From Rhizobium mayense (GTDB lineage: Bacteria; Pseudomonadota; Alphaproteobacteria; Rhizobiales; Rhizobiaceae), in contig NZ_JARFYM010000023.1 of assembly GCF_030272705.1 (NCBI RefSeq), positions 40,050 through 104,049 on the forward strand: a DNA stretch of 64,000 nt, written 5' to 3'. Below are positions 45,190-53,336 of this stretch, piece by piece. Each line of letters starts with the position of its first letter. The stretch's first letter is position 1. The notes beneath the pieces are model-generated. The model saw only the letters and a list, made by a program, of their open reading frames with translations. It did not search any database and was not told the DNA's origin. The position numbers and the translations under genes are program-made.

Positions 45190-45747
45190 GATGGCGGCCC
45201 AGCACATGACGACGATCCGATGCTTGAGGTCCGGCGTGAGCTCGCCGCCGGCGGCGCGCAAGCGCTTGAGCGTGTTGCGGATGGCGCCGCGAACGAAGGA
45301 CGCCATCAACGACTTGGGCATTTCCGGCTCGCCGTTCTCCGGTGGCTCGGAGAATACCTTGATGCTGTAAATCGCGAACTCAAGGAAAAGCGATCCGACA
45401 CGCTCCTGCATGATGAGCGGGGAGTTGGTGATCACCTCATAGAGCATGGCACGGGTCTGGTCGCGCCAAAGGTGCTCGATATAGCGCATAATATAGGCTT
45501 CGACCCGTGCCGGGAACGGGGTCTCCTGATCGATCTCCACGATCATATCCGCGTTCAGTTCCGCAGCCACGCGCTGGTAGACGGCAAACACCAGGTCTTC
45601 CTTTGAAGGGAAGTAGTTGTAGAGCGAGCCCGTGGCCACGTTCGCCTGCTCGGCGATGGCGGACATAGGCGTTTGCAGCCCTGTCTTCAGCAGCAGTTCG
45701 GCGGCCGTATTGAGGATGCGTTCCCGTTTATCCAATGCAATATCCAT
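45181..45747 (-). CDS. TetR family transcriptional regulator
   Basis: A 188-residue TetR repressor. The HTH is at residues about 8-55 (RERILNTAAELL, MSAIAEQANVATGSLYNYFPSKEDL). The C-terminal domain is a ligand-binding helical bundle of unknown ligand. It is divergent from the phosphoesterase/ABC operon, with a perfect inverted repeat 5 bp upstream of its own start, so autoregulation and control of that operon are likely. Confidence 0.9.
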   Translation of the reverse strand: MDIALDKRERILNTAAELLLKTGLQTPMSAIAEQANVATGSLYNYFPSKEDLVFAVYQRVAAELNADMIVEIDQETPFPARVEAYIMRYIEHLWRDQTRAMLYEVITNSPLIMQERVGSLFLEFAIYSIKVFSEPPENGEPEMPKSLMASFVRGAIRNTLKRLRAAGGELTPDLKHRIVVMCWAAITA

Positions 45748-45751
45748 AGTC

Positions 45752-45769
45752 TGAATGAACCTTCATTCA
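45752..45769. promoter_or_regulatory. TetR operator
   Basis: TGAATGAA and TTCATTCA form a perfect 8-bp inverted repeat around a central CC. This is the typical shape of TetR/AcrR operators (TGAATGA..TCATTCA). It lies 5 bp before the repressor start and about 210 bp before the first structural gene of the divergent operon. Confidence 0.82.
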
Positions 45770-45976
45770 TTTGTCATTGAGCACAGCTACGCATATTTGC
45801 ACGCCTCACGCAAGAGGTTGTTGCGGCAGAGCTGGAACAACCCTGTGACGCGATCACCCGTAAGGGAATGGAGCGTGCCGACGGACGCCGGCAGTTCCGC
45901 ACGAATCAAAAACAACGGCGGGCGCAGGATGCTGCATTCACCGAACAGGATGACTCGCCTTTCAGGAAGTACAACC

Positions 45977-46852
45977 ATGGCAGACAACATCACCTTTGTT
46001 CACCTTACCGACCTGCATGTCGGCGATCCATCGGCGAAAGACGATCATCTGTTCTCCGACACGACCGCCACCTTCCGCGCCATTGCCGCCGATATCAGGA
46101 GGATGAAGCCCAGCCCGGCCTTCATCGTGGCCAGCGGCGACCTCACCAACCGCGGCGATGCCGCAAGCTACGAGCATCTGAAGTCCCTCATCTCCGAGGC
46201 TGACCTCAACATTCCGATGCTGTTCGCGCTGGGCAACCACGACACGCGCGAAGGTTTCTACCCCGTTATGCTGGGCCGCACCGAGGACACGTCCGCGCCC
46301 CATGACCATGATCTCGTTGTCGCGGGCATCCACATCATCGTGATGGATTCGAGCGTACCCAAGAAGATCGGCGGTGCGTTTGAGCCGGGACAGCTCGATT
46401 GGCTCGCGATGCGCCTCAGCGAGCATGCGGGCCTGCCCAAGCTGCTCGTAATGCACCATGCCCCCGCCCTCGACGAAGAGGATTTCGATGGCGAATGGGA
46501 AACGCTTGCCATCGCCGACACCATCGCCCTGCGCGACCTGCTTATCGACCGCTCCGACATCGTCGGCATCCTTTCCGGCCATATTCATTTCGACCGCGTC
46601 TCCAGCTGGTATGGCATCCCGTTGGTGGTGGGCGTCGGCCAGCATGCCGCGACAGACGTCGTTGGGCTCGGGGACAGCTTCCGCATGCTTGAAGGCGCGT
46701 CCATGGCGATCGGCACCATCCGCCCCTCGGGCCTGACGATCTCGTTCGCGCCGCAGCCTTCGACCAGACGTGAGCTACACGTGCTCGACATGGAAAGGAT
46801 CCGCGAAATCGTCGCCAGGAGCGCCAAAGAAGCCACATCGGCTGCCGAGTAG
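45977..46852 (+). CDS. Metallophosphoesterase, GpdQ/CpdA type (copy 1)
   Basis: A 291-residue class III cyclic nucleotide/glycerophosphodiester phosphodiesterase-like enzyme. All binuclear-metal motifs are present: Asp12 and His14 in TDLHVGD, GDLTNRGD, GNHD, MHHAP and SGHIHFD. No signal peptide, so it should act in the cytoplasm. ATG at 45977 follows AGGAAG; upstream in-frame codons have no family match. A binding protein gene follows 12 bp later. The likely substrate is a phosphodiester taken up by the linked ABC system. Confidence 0.9.
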   Translation: MADNITFVHLTDLHVGDPSAKDDHLFSDTTATFRAIAADIRRMKPSPAFIVASGDLTNRGDAASYEHLKSLISEADLNIPMLFALGNHDTREGFYPVMLGRTEDTSAPHDHDLVVAGIHIIVMDSSVPKKIGGAFEPGQLDWLAMRLSEHAGLPKLLVMHHAPALDEEDFDGEWETLAIADTIALRDLLIDRSDIVGILSGHIHFDRVSSWYGIPLVVGVGQHAATDVVGLGDSFRMLEGASMAIGTIRPSGLTISFAPQPSTRRELHVLDMERIREIVARSAKEATSAAE

Positions 46853-46864
46853 GGAGAGAAGAAT

Positions 46865-48169
46865 ATGCTGCGCAGAACCTTCGTTTCGGGCCTCGCCCTC
46901 ATTGCCGCCGCGCTTGGCGGTTCCGCATTCGCCCAGCAAGCGCGGCTGACCGTCGACCAGCCGGTGACGATCACCTTCTACAACTACAACCTCGGCTCGG
47001 CCGGCAATGGCAAGGATGCGACCGAGCGGCTGATCGCCGAATTCATGGCGGCCAATCCCAACATCAAGGTTCAAGGCGTGCCCTATTCGTCCGCAGACGG
47101 CAATGCGCGCATACAAGCCGATCTCGCCGCTTCGCGCTCGGTCGACCTCGTACAGCTTGGTTTCAACTCCCTGGACTATGCCGTCACCAATTACGGCGCC
47201 AAGGCGCTCGAGGATTTCGTGCCGGCCCAGGAGATCGCCGCGCACATGCAAGGCATGAGCCCGAACGGCACCAAGCTCGGTGTGCTTAACGGCAAGACCT
47301 ATGGCCTGGCCTATACCTTCTCCACCCCCGTGCTGTTCTACAATGCCGATCTGTTCAAGGCAGCCGGGCTCAACCCGGACAACCCGCCCAAAACCTGGGC
47401 CGAGGTCAAGACCGATGCTCTCGCCATCAAGGACAAGACCGGCAAGACCGGATTCATCGCCGGCATTTTTGGGCCAAGCGCCGTCGATTGGCTGTTCCAG
47501 GGCGTCGTCCGCTCCAACGGTGGCGAGGTGATCTCGCGAGACCGCAAGACGCTCAAATTCGCCGAGCCCGAGTCGGTCGAGGCGGTACGCATGCTGCGCG
47601 ACCTCGCCGACACAGGTGCCTTCGAAAACATGGACATCAACGAGGCAATGGAAAGCCTAGCCGGCGGCAATGCGGGCATGTACCTCCAGACCTCGGCCAT
47701 CCAGGCCTTTCTGGTCAAGGGCGCCCAAGGCCATTTCGACCTGCGCGCGGCCAAGATGCCGGCTTTCGGCGACAAGCCGGTGCGTCCGAACAATTCCGGC
47801 AGCGCGCTAGTGGTGCTGAGCCGCGATCCGGTCAAGCAGCGGGCATCGTGGGAGCTGATGAAGTTTCTTACGAGCAAGCACGGCTACACGGTCATCACCT
47901 CTGAGATCGGCTATCTGCCGCTCCGCACCGACATCATCAATGACCCCAAATATCTGGGAGATTGGGTCAAGGCCCATCCGTTGGTGCAGCCCAATATCGA
48001 GCAGCTCGCCGTGCTCGAGCCCTGGGACTCCATGCCCGGCCCGAACTACGCGCAGATCGTCAAGACCATGATGGACGCAGCCGAGACGAGTGTATTCGGC
48101 GGTGTGGACGTGGCCGAGACGCTCAAGGCCGCCCAGGACCGGGCTCAGGATCTGATGCCGGCCAACTGA
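46865..48169 (+). CDS. UgpB-like ABC solute-binding protein (copy 1)
   Basis: A 434-residue periplasmic family 1 binding protein. Signal peptide residues 1-24 (cut near AFAQ). The mature protein has the UgpB-like blocks ITFYNYNLGSAG, LAYTFSTPVLFYNADLFKAAGL and PGPNYAQIV. UgpB in enteric bacteria binds sn-glycerol 3-phosphate and glycerophosphocholine. It pairs with phosphoesterase copy 1, is paralogous to the 49229 gene, and is followed by a strong hairpin. Confidence 0.88.
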   Translation: MLRRTFVSGLALIAAALGGSAFAQQARLTVDQPVTITFYNYNLGSAGNGKDATERLIAEFMAANPNIKVQGVPYSSADGNARIQADLAASRSVDLVQLGFNSLDYAVTNYGAKALEDFVPAQEIAAHMQGMSPNGTKLGVLNGKTYGLAYTFSTPVLFYNADLFKAAGLNPDNPPKTWAEVKTDALAIKDKTGKTGFIAGIFGPSAVDWLFQGVVRSNGGEVISRDRKTLKFAEPESVEAVRMLRDLADTGAFENMDINEAMESLAGGNAGMYLQTSAIQAFLVKGAQGHFDLRAAKMPAFGDKPVRPNNSGSALVVLSRDPVKQRASWELMKFLTSKHGYTVITSEIGYLPLRTDIINDPKYLGDWVKAHPLVQPNIEQLAVLEPWDSMPGPNYAQIVKTMMDAAETSVFGGVDVAETLKAAQDRAQDLMPAN

Positions 48170-48187
48170 GCCAAGGCTGCTTCACGC

Positions 48188-48219
48188 CGGCGCCGCGGAC
48201 CTCCATCGACGCGGCGCCG
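48188..48219 (+). repeat. Strong hairpin after binding-protein copy 1
   Basis: Perfect 10-bp stem (CGGCGCCGCG at 48188-48197 with CGCGGCGCCG at 48210-48219) starting 19 bp after the stop. Such intercistronic stems often stabilise binding-protein mRNA or attenuate downstream reading. Confidence 0.6.
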
Positions 48220-48339
48220 CTCCACACTGAACGTGAAGACGGGCATGCCGAGGCGGCCGTGCTTGGCCACGATGACGTCGCCAGAATTCTCGGCCCCCCC
48301 AGGCCGTCCCGTCACCCACAACCAGAAGGAACAAACTCC

Positions 48340-49209
48340 ATGAGCCGCAACATCACCTTCGTCCACATCACCGACCTTCACGTCGGCGCCCCTGGCGTGC
48401 CTGATCCGCATCTGCACAGCGACACCACCACCAACTTCCGCGCCATCATGGCCGATATCAAGCGAATGAATCCGCAGCCCTCCTTCATCATCGTCTCGGG
48501 CGACCTCACCAATCGCGGCGATGTGGACAGCTACGAACACCTCAAGTCGCTGCTCGCCGAAGCCGGGCTGGATGTGCCGGTGCTCTTTGCACTCGGCAAT
48601 CACGACACGCGCCGGGGTTTTTACAGCGCGTTCTTCGACGGCATCGAAAATACGAGCCTGCCCTACGATCATGACACCATCATCGACGGCATCCACATCA
48701 TCACCGTCGATTCGAGCGTGCCCAAGACGATCGGCGGTGCCTTCGAGCCCGGTCAGCTCGATTGGCTCGCCGCGCGGCTCGACGACCATGCAGAACTGCC
48801 CAAGCTGCTGGTGATGCATCATGCGCCCGCGCTCGACGAAGACAATTTCGAAGGCGAATGGGAAACGCTTGCCATCGCCGACACCATCGCTTTGCGCGAA
48901 CTGCTGGCTGGCCGCAAAATCATCGGCATCCTCTCCGGCCACATTCACTACGATCGCGTGTCGAACTGGCACGGCATCCCTGTCGTCGTCGGCATCGGCC
49001 AGCACAATGCGCTTGATCCCGTAATCTTGGGTGACGCGATCCGCGCGGTCGAGGGCGCATCGATGGCGATCGGCACCATCCGGCCGTCTGGACTGACCAT
49101 CTCCTTTGCTCCGCAACCTTCTACCCGCAGCCAGATCAGCTCCACGCCGCTCAACGAATTCCAGGCGCGGCTCGACGCCTATCTCGCCTCTCGCGAAGCT
49201 GCTGAATGA
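48340..49209 (+). CDS. Metallophosphoesterase, GpdQ/CpdA type (copy 2)
   Basis: A 289-residue paralogue of the 45977 gene, similar along its full length (by eye about two thirds identical) with the same motifs: TDLHVGA, GDLTNRGD, GNHD, MHHAP and SGHIHYD. The N- and C-terminal 30 residues differ most. ATG at 48340 follows AGAAGGA. With the next gene it repeats the phosphoesterase/binding-protein order of copy 1, which shows a two-gene tandem duplication. Confidence 0.9.
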   Translation: MSRNITFVHITDLHVGAPGVPDPHLHSDTTTNFRAIMADIKRMNPQPSFIIVSGDLTNRGDVDSYEHLKSLLAEAGLDVPVLFALGNHDTRRGFYSAFFDGIENTSLPYDHDTIIDGIHIITVDSSVPKTIGGAFEPGQLDWLAARLDDHAELPKLLVMHHAPALDEDNFEGEWETLAIADTIALRELLAGRKIIGILSGHIHYDRVSNWHGIPVVVGIGQHNALDPVILGDAIRAVEGASMAIGTIRPSGLTISFAPQPSTRSQISSTPLNEFQARLDAYLASREAAE

Positions 49210-49228
49210 TCCTTTTGACGGGAAACCC

Positions 49229-50548
49229 ATGCTGAAACGAACCTTCCTTATCCTCTCCGCTACGATGGCGGCAACCGTGCTTTCCTCGGGCACGACCGCC
49301 TTTGCGCAGACCGCCGCCCCCCGCGTGGACGCGCCGGTCACGATCACGTTCTACAATTATAACCTGGCCTCCGCCGGGCTCGGCGCCGACGCCACCAAGA
49401 AGCTGATCGACGAGTTCATGGCTGCGAACCCCACCATAAAGGTGGAGGGCGTTGCCGTACCTTCGCCAGATATGGCGAGCCGCCTGCAAAGCGATATGGC
49501 TGCGAACCGGGTTCCCGACGTCGCGCAGGTCGTGTTTGACGGGCTGGCCTTTGCCGCCGACAATCTCGGCGCCGCCGCGCTCGAGGATATCGTTCCCAAG
49601 CAGGAATTGGCCGATCACCTCTCCGGCATGATTCCCGCCGGCGTCAAGCTTGGCCAGTTGAACGGCAAGACCTACGCGCTGGCCTACACCTTCTCCACGC
49701 CGGTTTTGTTCTACAATGCCGATCTCTTCCGAAAGGCCGGGCTCAATCCCGACGAACCGCCAAGGACCTGGGAGCAGGTCAAGGCCGCGGCGGTCACCAT
49801 CCACGAGAAGACAGGCGCTCAGGGCTTCAACGGCGCGCTCGCGGGCGGCGGTGCGGCCGGATTCGACTGGGCCCTTCAGGGCGTTCTTCGCTCCAACGGC
49901 GGCGGCGTCCTGTCCGACGATCGTAAAACGATCACCTTCGGCGAACCGGCAGCGGTGCAGGCGGTTTCCATGCTGCGCGGCCTTCACGATGCCGGCGTCT
50001 ATGAGAACATGCCGAATGACGCGATGGTCGAGGCGATGACGTCGGGACAGCTCGCGATGCTGCTGAACACCTCGGCTCAGCAGAATGTGCTGATCAAGGG
50101 ATCCGAGGGCAAGTTCGAGCTGCGTGCCGCCCAGATGCCCGGCTTCGGCGACAAGCCCTCCACGCCGACGAATTCCGGCAGCGGGCTGGTGATCTTCAGC
50201 AAGGATCCCGTCAAGCAGCGCGCAGCGTGGGAGCTCATGAAGTTCCTGACGTCGAAGCACGGCTACTCCATCATCACATCGCAGATCGGCTACCTGCCGC
50301 TCCGTGCCAATATCGTCGACGATCCTCAATATCTCGGGGCTTGGGTAAAAGCGCATCCGATGGTGCGTCCGAACCTTGCTCAGCTCGATCGGCTTCAGCC
50401 TTGGGTCGCTTATCCGGGCCAGAACTACCGCCAGATCGCAAAAATCTTCCTGGATGCGACCGAAGCGGCCGTCTTCGGTGACGGGGACGTGGCCGAAACA
50501 ATGAAGGCTGCCCAGGATCTCGCCCAGGGCCTGATGCCGCAGCAATGA
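49229..50548 (+). CDS. UgpB-like ABC solute-binding protein (copy 2)
   Basis: A 439-residue periplasmic binding protein with a signal peptide (cut near AFAQT). It is a paralogue of copy 1, sharing ITFYNYNLASAG, LAYTFSTPVLFYNADLF, the NPPxTW-type loop (here EPPRTW) and GYLPLRANI. Differences cluster in the middle of the protein, which may alter ligand choice. It starts 19 bp after the phosphoesterase copy 2 stop and precedes the permease genes, so both binding proteins probably serve one permease pair. Confidence 0.88.
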   Translation: MLKRTFLILSATMAATVLSSGTTAFAQTAAPRVDAPVTITFYNYNLASAGLGADATKKLIDEFMAANPTIKVEGVAVPSPDMASRLQSDMAANRVPDVAQVVFDGLAFAADNLGAAALEDIVPKQELADHLSGMIPAGVKLGQLNGKTYALAYTFSTPVLFYNADLFRKAGLNPDEPPRTWEQVKAAAVTIHEKTGAQGFNGALAGGGAAGFDWALQGVLRSNGGGVLSDDRKTITFGEPAAVQAVSMLRGLHDAGVYENMPNDAMVEAMTSGQLAMLLNTSAQQNVLIKGSEGKFELRAAQMPGFGDKPSTPTNSGSGLVIFSKDPVKQRAAWELMKFLTSKHGYSIITSQIGYLPLRANIVDDPQYLGAWVKAHPMVRPNLAQLDRLQPWVAYPGQNYRQIAKIFLDATEAAVFGDGDVAETMKAAQDLAQGLMPQQ

Positions 50549-50556
50549 GTCCGGAT

Positions 50557-50582
50557 GCCGGGGCCCGACGGCGGGTCCCGGC
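50557..50582 (+). repeat. Strong hairpin after binding-protein copy 2
   Basis: An 11-bp GC-rich stem with one G-T pair (GCCGGGGCCCG at 50557-50567 with CGGGTCCCGGC at 50572-50582) and a 4-nt loop, 9 bp after the stop. It sits at the same place as the hairpin after copy 1. The rest of the 211-bp gap to the permease gene shows no gene. Confidence 0.6.
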
Positions 50583-50759
50583 GCCTTTCCGCCGATTGAA
50601 CGCACCAGACGAAGCCATGACTGAGCCGGTATCTTTTAGCCATCTCGCCGACCCGCCGATTGCCGCGCCCCCCACCCGGTCGCCCAAGCAGTCGCGACAC
50701 CTATTTGGTCCCGCGGAAAGCGGTCGGTTGTCTTCCTCCAGCACAAAGGAGCATGCGCC

Positions 50760-51701
50760 GTGGCCGAAATGACCCTCAGCGCTTCCGGTGCCAACCGGCG
50801 AGCCGCACGCCGCTTGAGCAGCAAATGGACTCAAATCACGCCGTGGATCTATCTTCTGCCGGCCGTGTTCACGCTGGTCTTGTGGATCTACTGGCCGCTG
50901 ATCGATGCCCTGCGGCTTAGTTTCTACGAATGGAACATGCTGCCCACCGCGCCGCTCAAATTCGTCGGATGGCGGAATTACACCAATATCTTCGCCCTGC
51001 CCAAGCTTTGGCAGGCAGCGCGCAATACCGGCATTTACGTGCTGGGACTGATCCCGATCGCGGTCATCATTCCGCTCGCCATCGCCATCTGGACGCACGA
51101 CCTGCCGGCGCGCTCGCGCAATATCTATCGTGCGCTGATCTTCGTGCCGATGATCATCGCACCGGTCGTCGCGGCCGCTGTCTGGCGCTGGCTGCTCGAC
51201 CCCGGTCACGGCATGGTCAATGTCGGGCTGAGCCTCTTCGGTTATTCGCCGGTCAAGTTCCTCACCGATCCCAAGATTGCCATCTGGACGATCATCGTCA
51301 TCACCGGATGGAAGCTGATCGGCTTCTCGACGCTGATCCTTTCGGCGGCGAACGCCAACATTAATCCCTCGCTGATCGAGGCGGCCCGCATGGATGGCGC
51401 CAGTAAATGGGAGATCATCCGCGACGTCCGGCTCCCGTTGCTTTCCTCCTCGGTACTGCTCCTTGTCATGATGACGATCCTGCTCGGAGCACAGTGGAGC
51501 TTCACCTACATCAACGTGCTCACCTCCGGAGGACCGCTCGGGGCCACCAGCAATATCTACTACCTGCTGTGGGATTTCGGCTTTTCCAGCCTTTCGGTCG
51601 GCTGGAGCTCGGCAGCGGCCATCATCCTTTTCATCGGCTTCAGCATCGTCGCCTTCATCCTGTTCCGCCTCGTCAACCGGTACTCCTTCTATGACAATTG
51701 A
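50760..51701 (+). CDS. ABC permease (UgpA/MalF type)
   Basis: A 313-residue inner-membrane permease with six hydrophobic segments and EAA motif EAARMDGASKWEIIRDVRLP. The GTG at 50760 follows AAAGGAG by 8 nt and is preferred to the ATG at 50769. It overlaps the next permease gene by 11 nt. Confidence 0.92.
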   Translation: MAEMTLSASGANRRAARRLSSKWTQITPWIYLLPAVFTLVLWIYWPLIDALRLSFYEWNMLPTAPLKFVGWRNYTNIFALPKLWQAARNTGIYVLGLIPIAVIIPLAIAIWTHDLPARSRNIYRALIFVPMIIAPVVAAAVWRWLLDPGHGMVNVGLSLFGYSPVKFLTDPKIAIWTIIVITGWKLIGFSTLILSAANANINPSLIEAARMDGASKWEIIRDVRLPLLSSSVLLLVMMTILLGAQWSFTYINVLTSGGPLGATSNIYYLLWDFGFSSLSVGWSSAAAIILFIGFSIVAFILFRLVNRYSFYDN

Positions 51702-52569
51702 CGCGACAACGAGCCACGTGGAGCTCTCCCCCTCCCGTCCCCGCCGGCGGCGCCGCTCGGCCCGGGGTCTCGATACGATGATCGGTCACATCGTCATGGT
51801 GGTGCTGACCATCTTCTGCCTGTTCCCGGTCTATTGGATGCTGGTCACCTCGCTTCGGCCAGCCAATGCCATCTTCGAGACGAGCCTGTGGCCCACCGCC
51901 GCTTCACTCGAAAATTATACCTATGCGCTACGCGCCATCCCGGTGGTGCGGATGCTCATGAACACACTTGTGGTCTCGGCCGTGGTGACGGTGGTGCAGC
52001 TCTTTACCGGGCTCCTTGCCGCCTATGCTTTCGCACGCTGGAAATTCTCGTACGACTGGCTTGTCAGCAGCCTCGTGGCGCTGACCTGGCTGGTGCCGTT
52101 TCAGGTGGTGATGATTCCCAATTACCTGCTCGTCGCCAATATGGGACTGCTCGACAATATCGTGGCGCTGATCCTGCCGCATTTCGCCTCGGCGCTCTGC
52201 ATCCTGCTGCTCACCCAGTCGATGCGTGCCTTCCCCAAGGAGGTTTTGGAAGCCGCTCGGATGGATGGCGCTCGCAGTTGGCGGACACTGTGGGAAGTGG
52301 TGGTACCAAATTTGCGCGGCACCATCGCCTCGCTCGCCATCCTGATCTTCATTTCCACCTGGAACGAGTATTTCTGGCCGCTGCTTTTAAGCCGCACGCC
52401 GGAAAACAGTGTCATCCAGATCGGCATCCAGATGTTCATTACCGCCGAGGGTAATGCCTGGGGCCCGCTGATGGCGGCTTCGACCATGGCCAGCCTGCCG
52501 ATCCTCATCTTTTATGTCCTGCTGCAACGGCAGGTCGTCCAATCCTTCATGAAATCGGGACTCCGCTGA
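51691..52569 (+). CDS. ABC permease (UgpE/MalG type)
   Basis: A 292-residue inner-membrane permease with six hydrophobic segments and EAA motif EAARMDGARSWRTLWEVVVP. The N-terminal 30 residues are Arg/Pro-rich and cytoplasmic. Its stop overlaps the phosphatase start as TGATG. Confidence 0.92.
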   Translation: MTIDATTSHVELSPSRPRRRRRSARGLDTMIGHIVMVVLTIFCLFPVYWMLVTSLRPANAIFETSLWPTAASLENYTYALRAIPVVRMLMNTLVVSAVVTVVQLFTGLLAAYAFARWKFSYDWLVSSLVALTWLVPFQVVMIPNYLLVANMGLLDNIVALILPHFASALCILLLTQSMRAFPKEVLEAARMDGARSWRTLWEVVVPNLRGTIASLAILIFISTWNEYFWPLLLSRTPENSVIQIGIQMFITAEGNAWGPLMAASTMASLPILIFYVLLQRQVVQSFMKSGLR

Positions 52570-53336
52570 TGAACGCCTCCATCGACCGTCACTTCCGCCT
52601 TAACGGCGCCCACAACGTCCGTGACCTGGGCGGTTACCAAGCGGGCGACGCTGTCACACAATGGCGCCGCCTGTTCAGAGCCGATGCTCTTCACCGGCTC
52701 GACGCCACCGACATCGACGCCCTGCTCGAAGCGGGCCTGCGCACCGTCATCGACCTGCGCCATGCCGGCGAACTTGAGCAGGCGCCCAGTCCCTTCAAGG
52801 GCAGTGCCGAGGTGCGCTACATCAACGTGTCGCTGTTCGAGCAGTTGGTCCCGACCCTGACCCCGGGCGGGCAATATGCCGACGGCGACGTGCTGCTCGA
52901 CCTTTATCTCAAGGCCCTGGCGCTGCGCGGCGAGGCTTTCCGCGATGTTCTTCACCACATCGCCGATGCCGACCAAGGCGTGGTGATGTTCCACTGCACC
53001 GCCGGCAAGGACCGTACCGGGATGATCGCGGCTCTGCTCCTTGGCGCTGCCGGCGTCGACCGCGACACCATCGTTGCCGATTATGCACTGACCCGCCCGG
53101 CAATCGAGCCAATCGTTGCCGAGCTCCTCGCCGACGCCAAGACGCGGGGCATCGACCCCGAGCAGTTCAGCCGGCTGCTGGTAAGCGAGCCGGCGACCAT
53201 GTTTGCCACGCTCGACCACATCGAAGCCAAGCATGGCGGGATAGCCGCATACCTGAGCGGGATCGGCGTCGACGCGGTCACGATCGGTAAGCTGCGCAGC
53301 CGGCTGGTCGCGGTGAACGGACAGGGAGAGGCATGA
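52569..53336 (+). CDS. Tyrosine/dual-specificity phosphatase-like protein (CX5R)
   Basis: A 255-residue cytoplasmic phosphatase of the Y_phosphatase3 family, the group that includes mycobacterial PtpB. The signature loop HCTAGKDRTG has nucleophile Cys143 and Arg149. The N-terminus has NVRDLGGYQ, also typical. Members act on phosphotyrosine, phosphoserine or phosphoinositides. It is embedded between permease and ATPase genes with overlaps on both sides, so a role in dephosphorylating the imported compound or its hydrolysis product is more likely than signalling; this is inference. Confidence 0.88.
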   Translation: MNASIDRHFRLNGAHNVRDLGGYQAGDAVTQWRRLFRADALHRLDATDIDALLEAGLRTVIDLRHAGELEQAPSPFKGSAEVRYINVSLFEQLVPTLTPGGQYADGDVLLDLYLKALALRGEAFRDVLHHIADADQGVVMFHCTAGKDRTGMIAALLLGAAGVDRDTIVADYALTRPAIEPIVAELLADAKTRGIDPEQFSRLLVSEPATMFATLDHIEAKHGGIAAYLSGIGVDAVTIGKLRSRLVAVNGQGEA

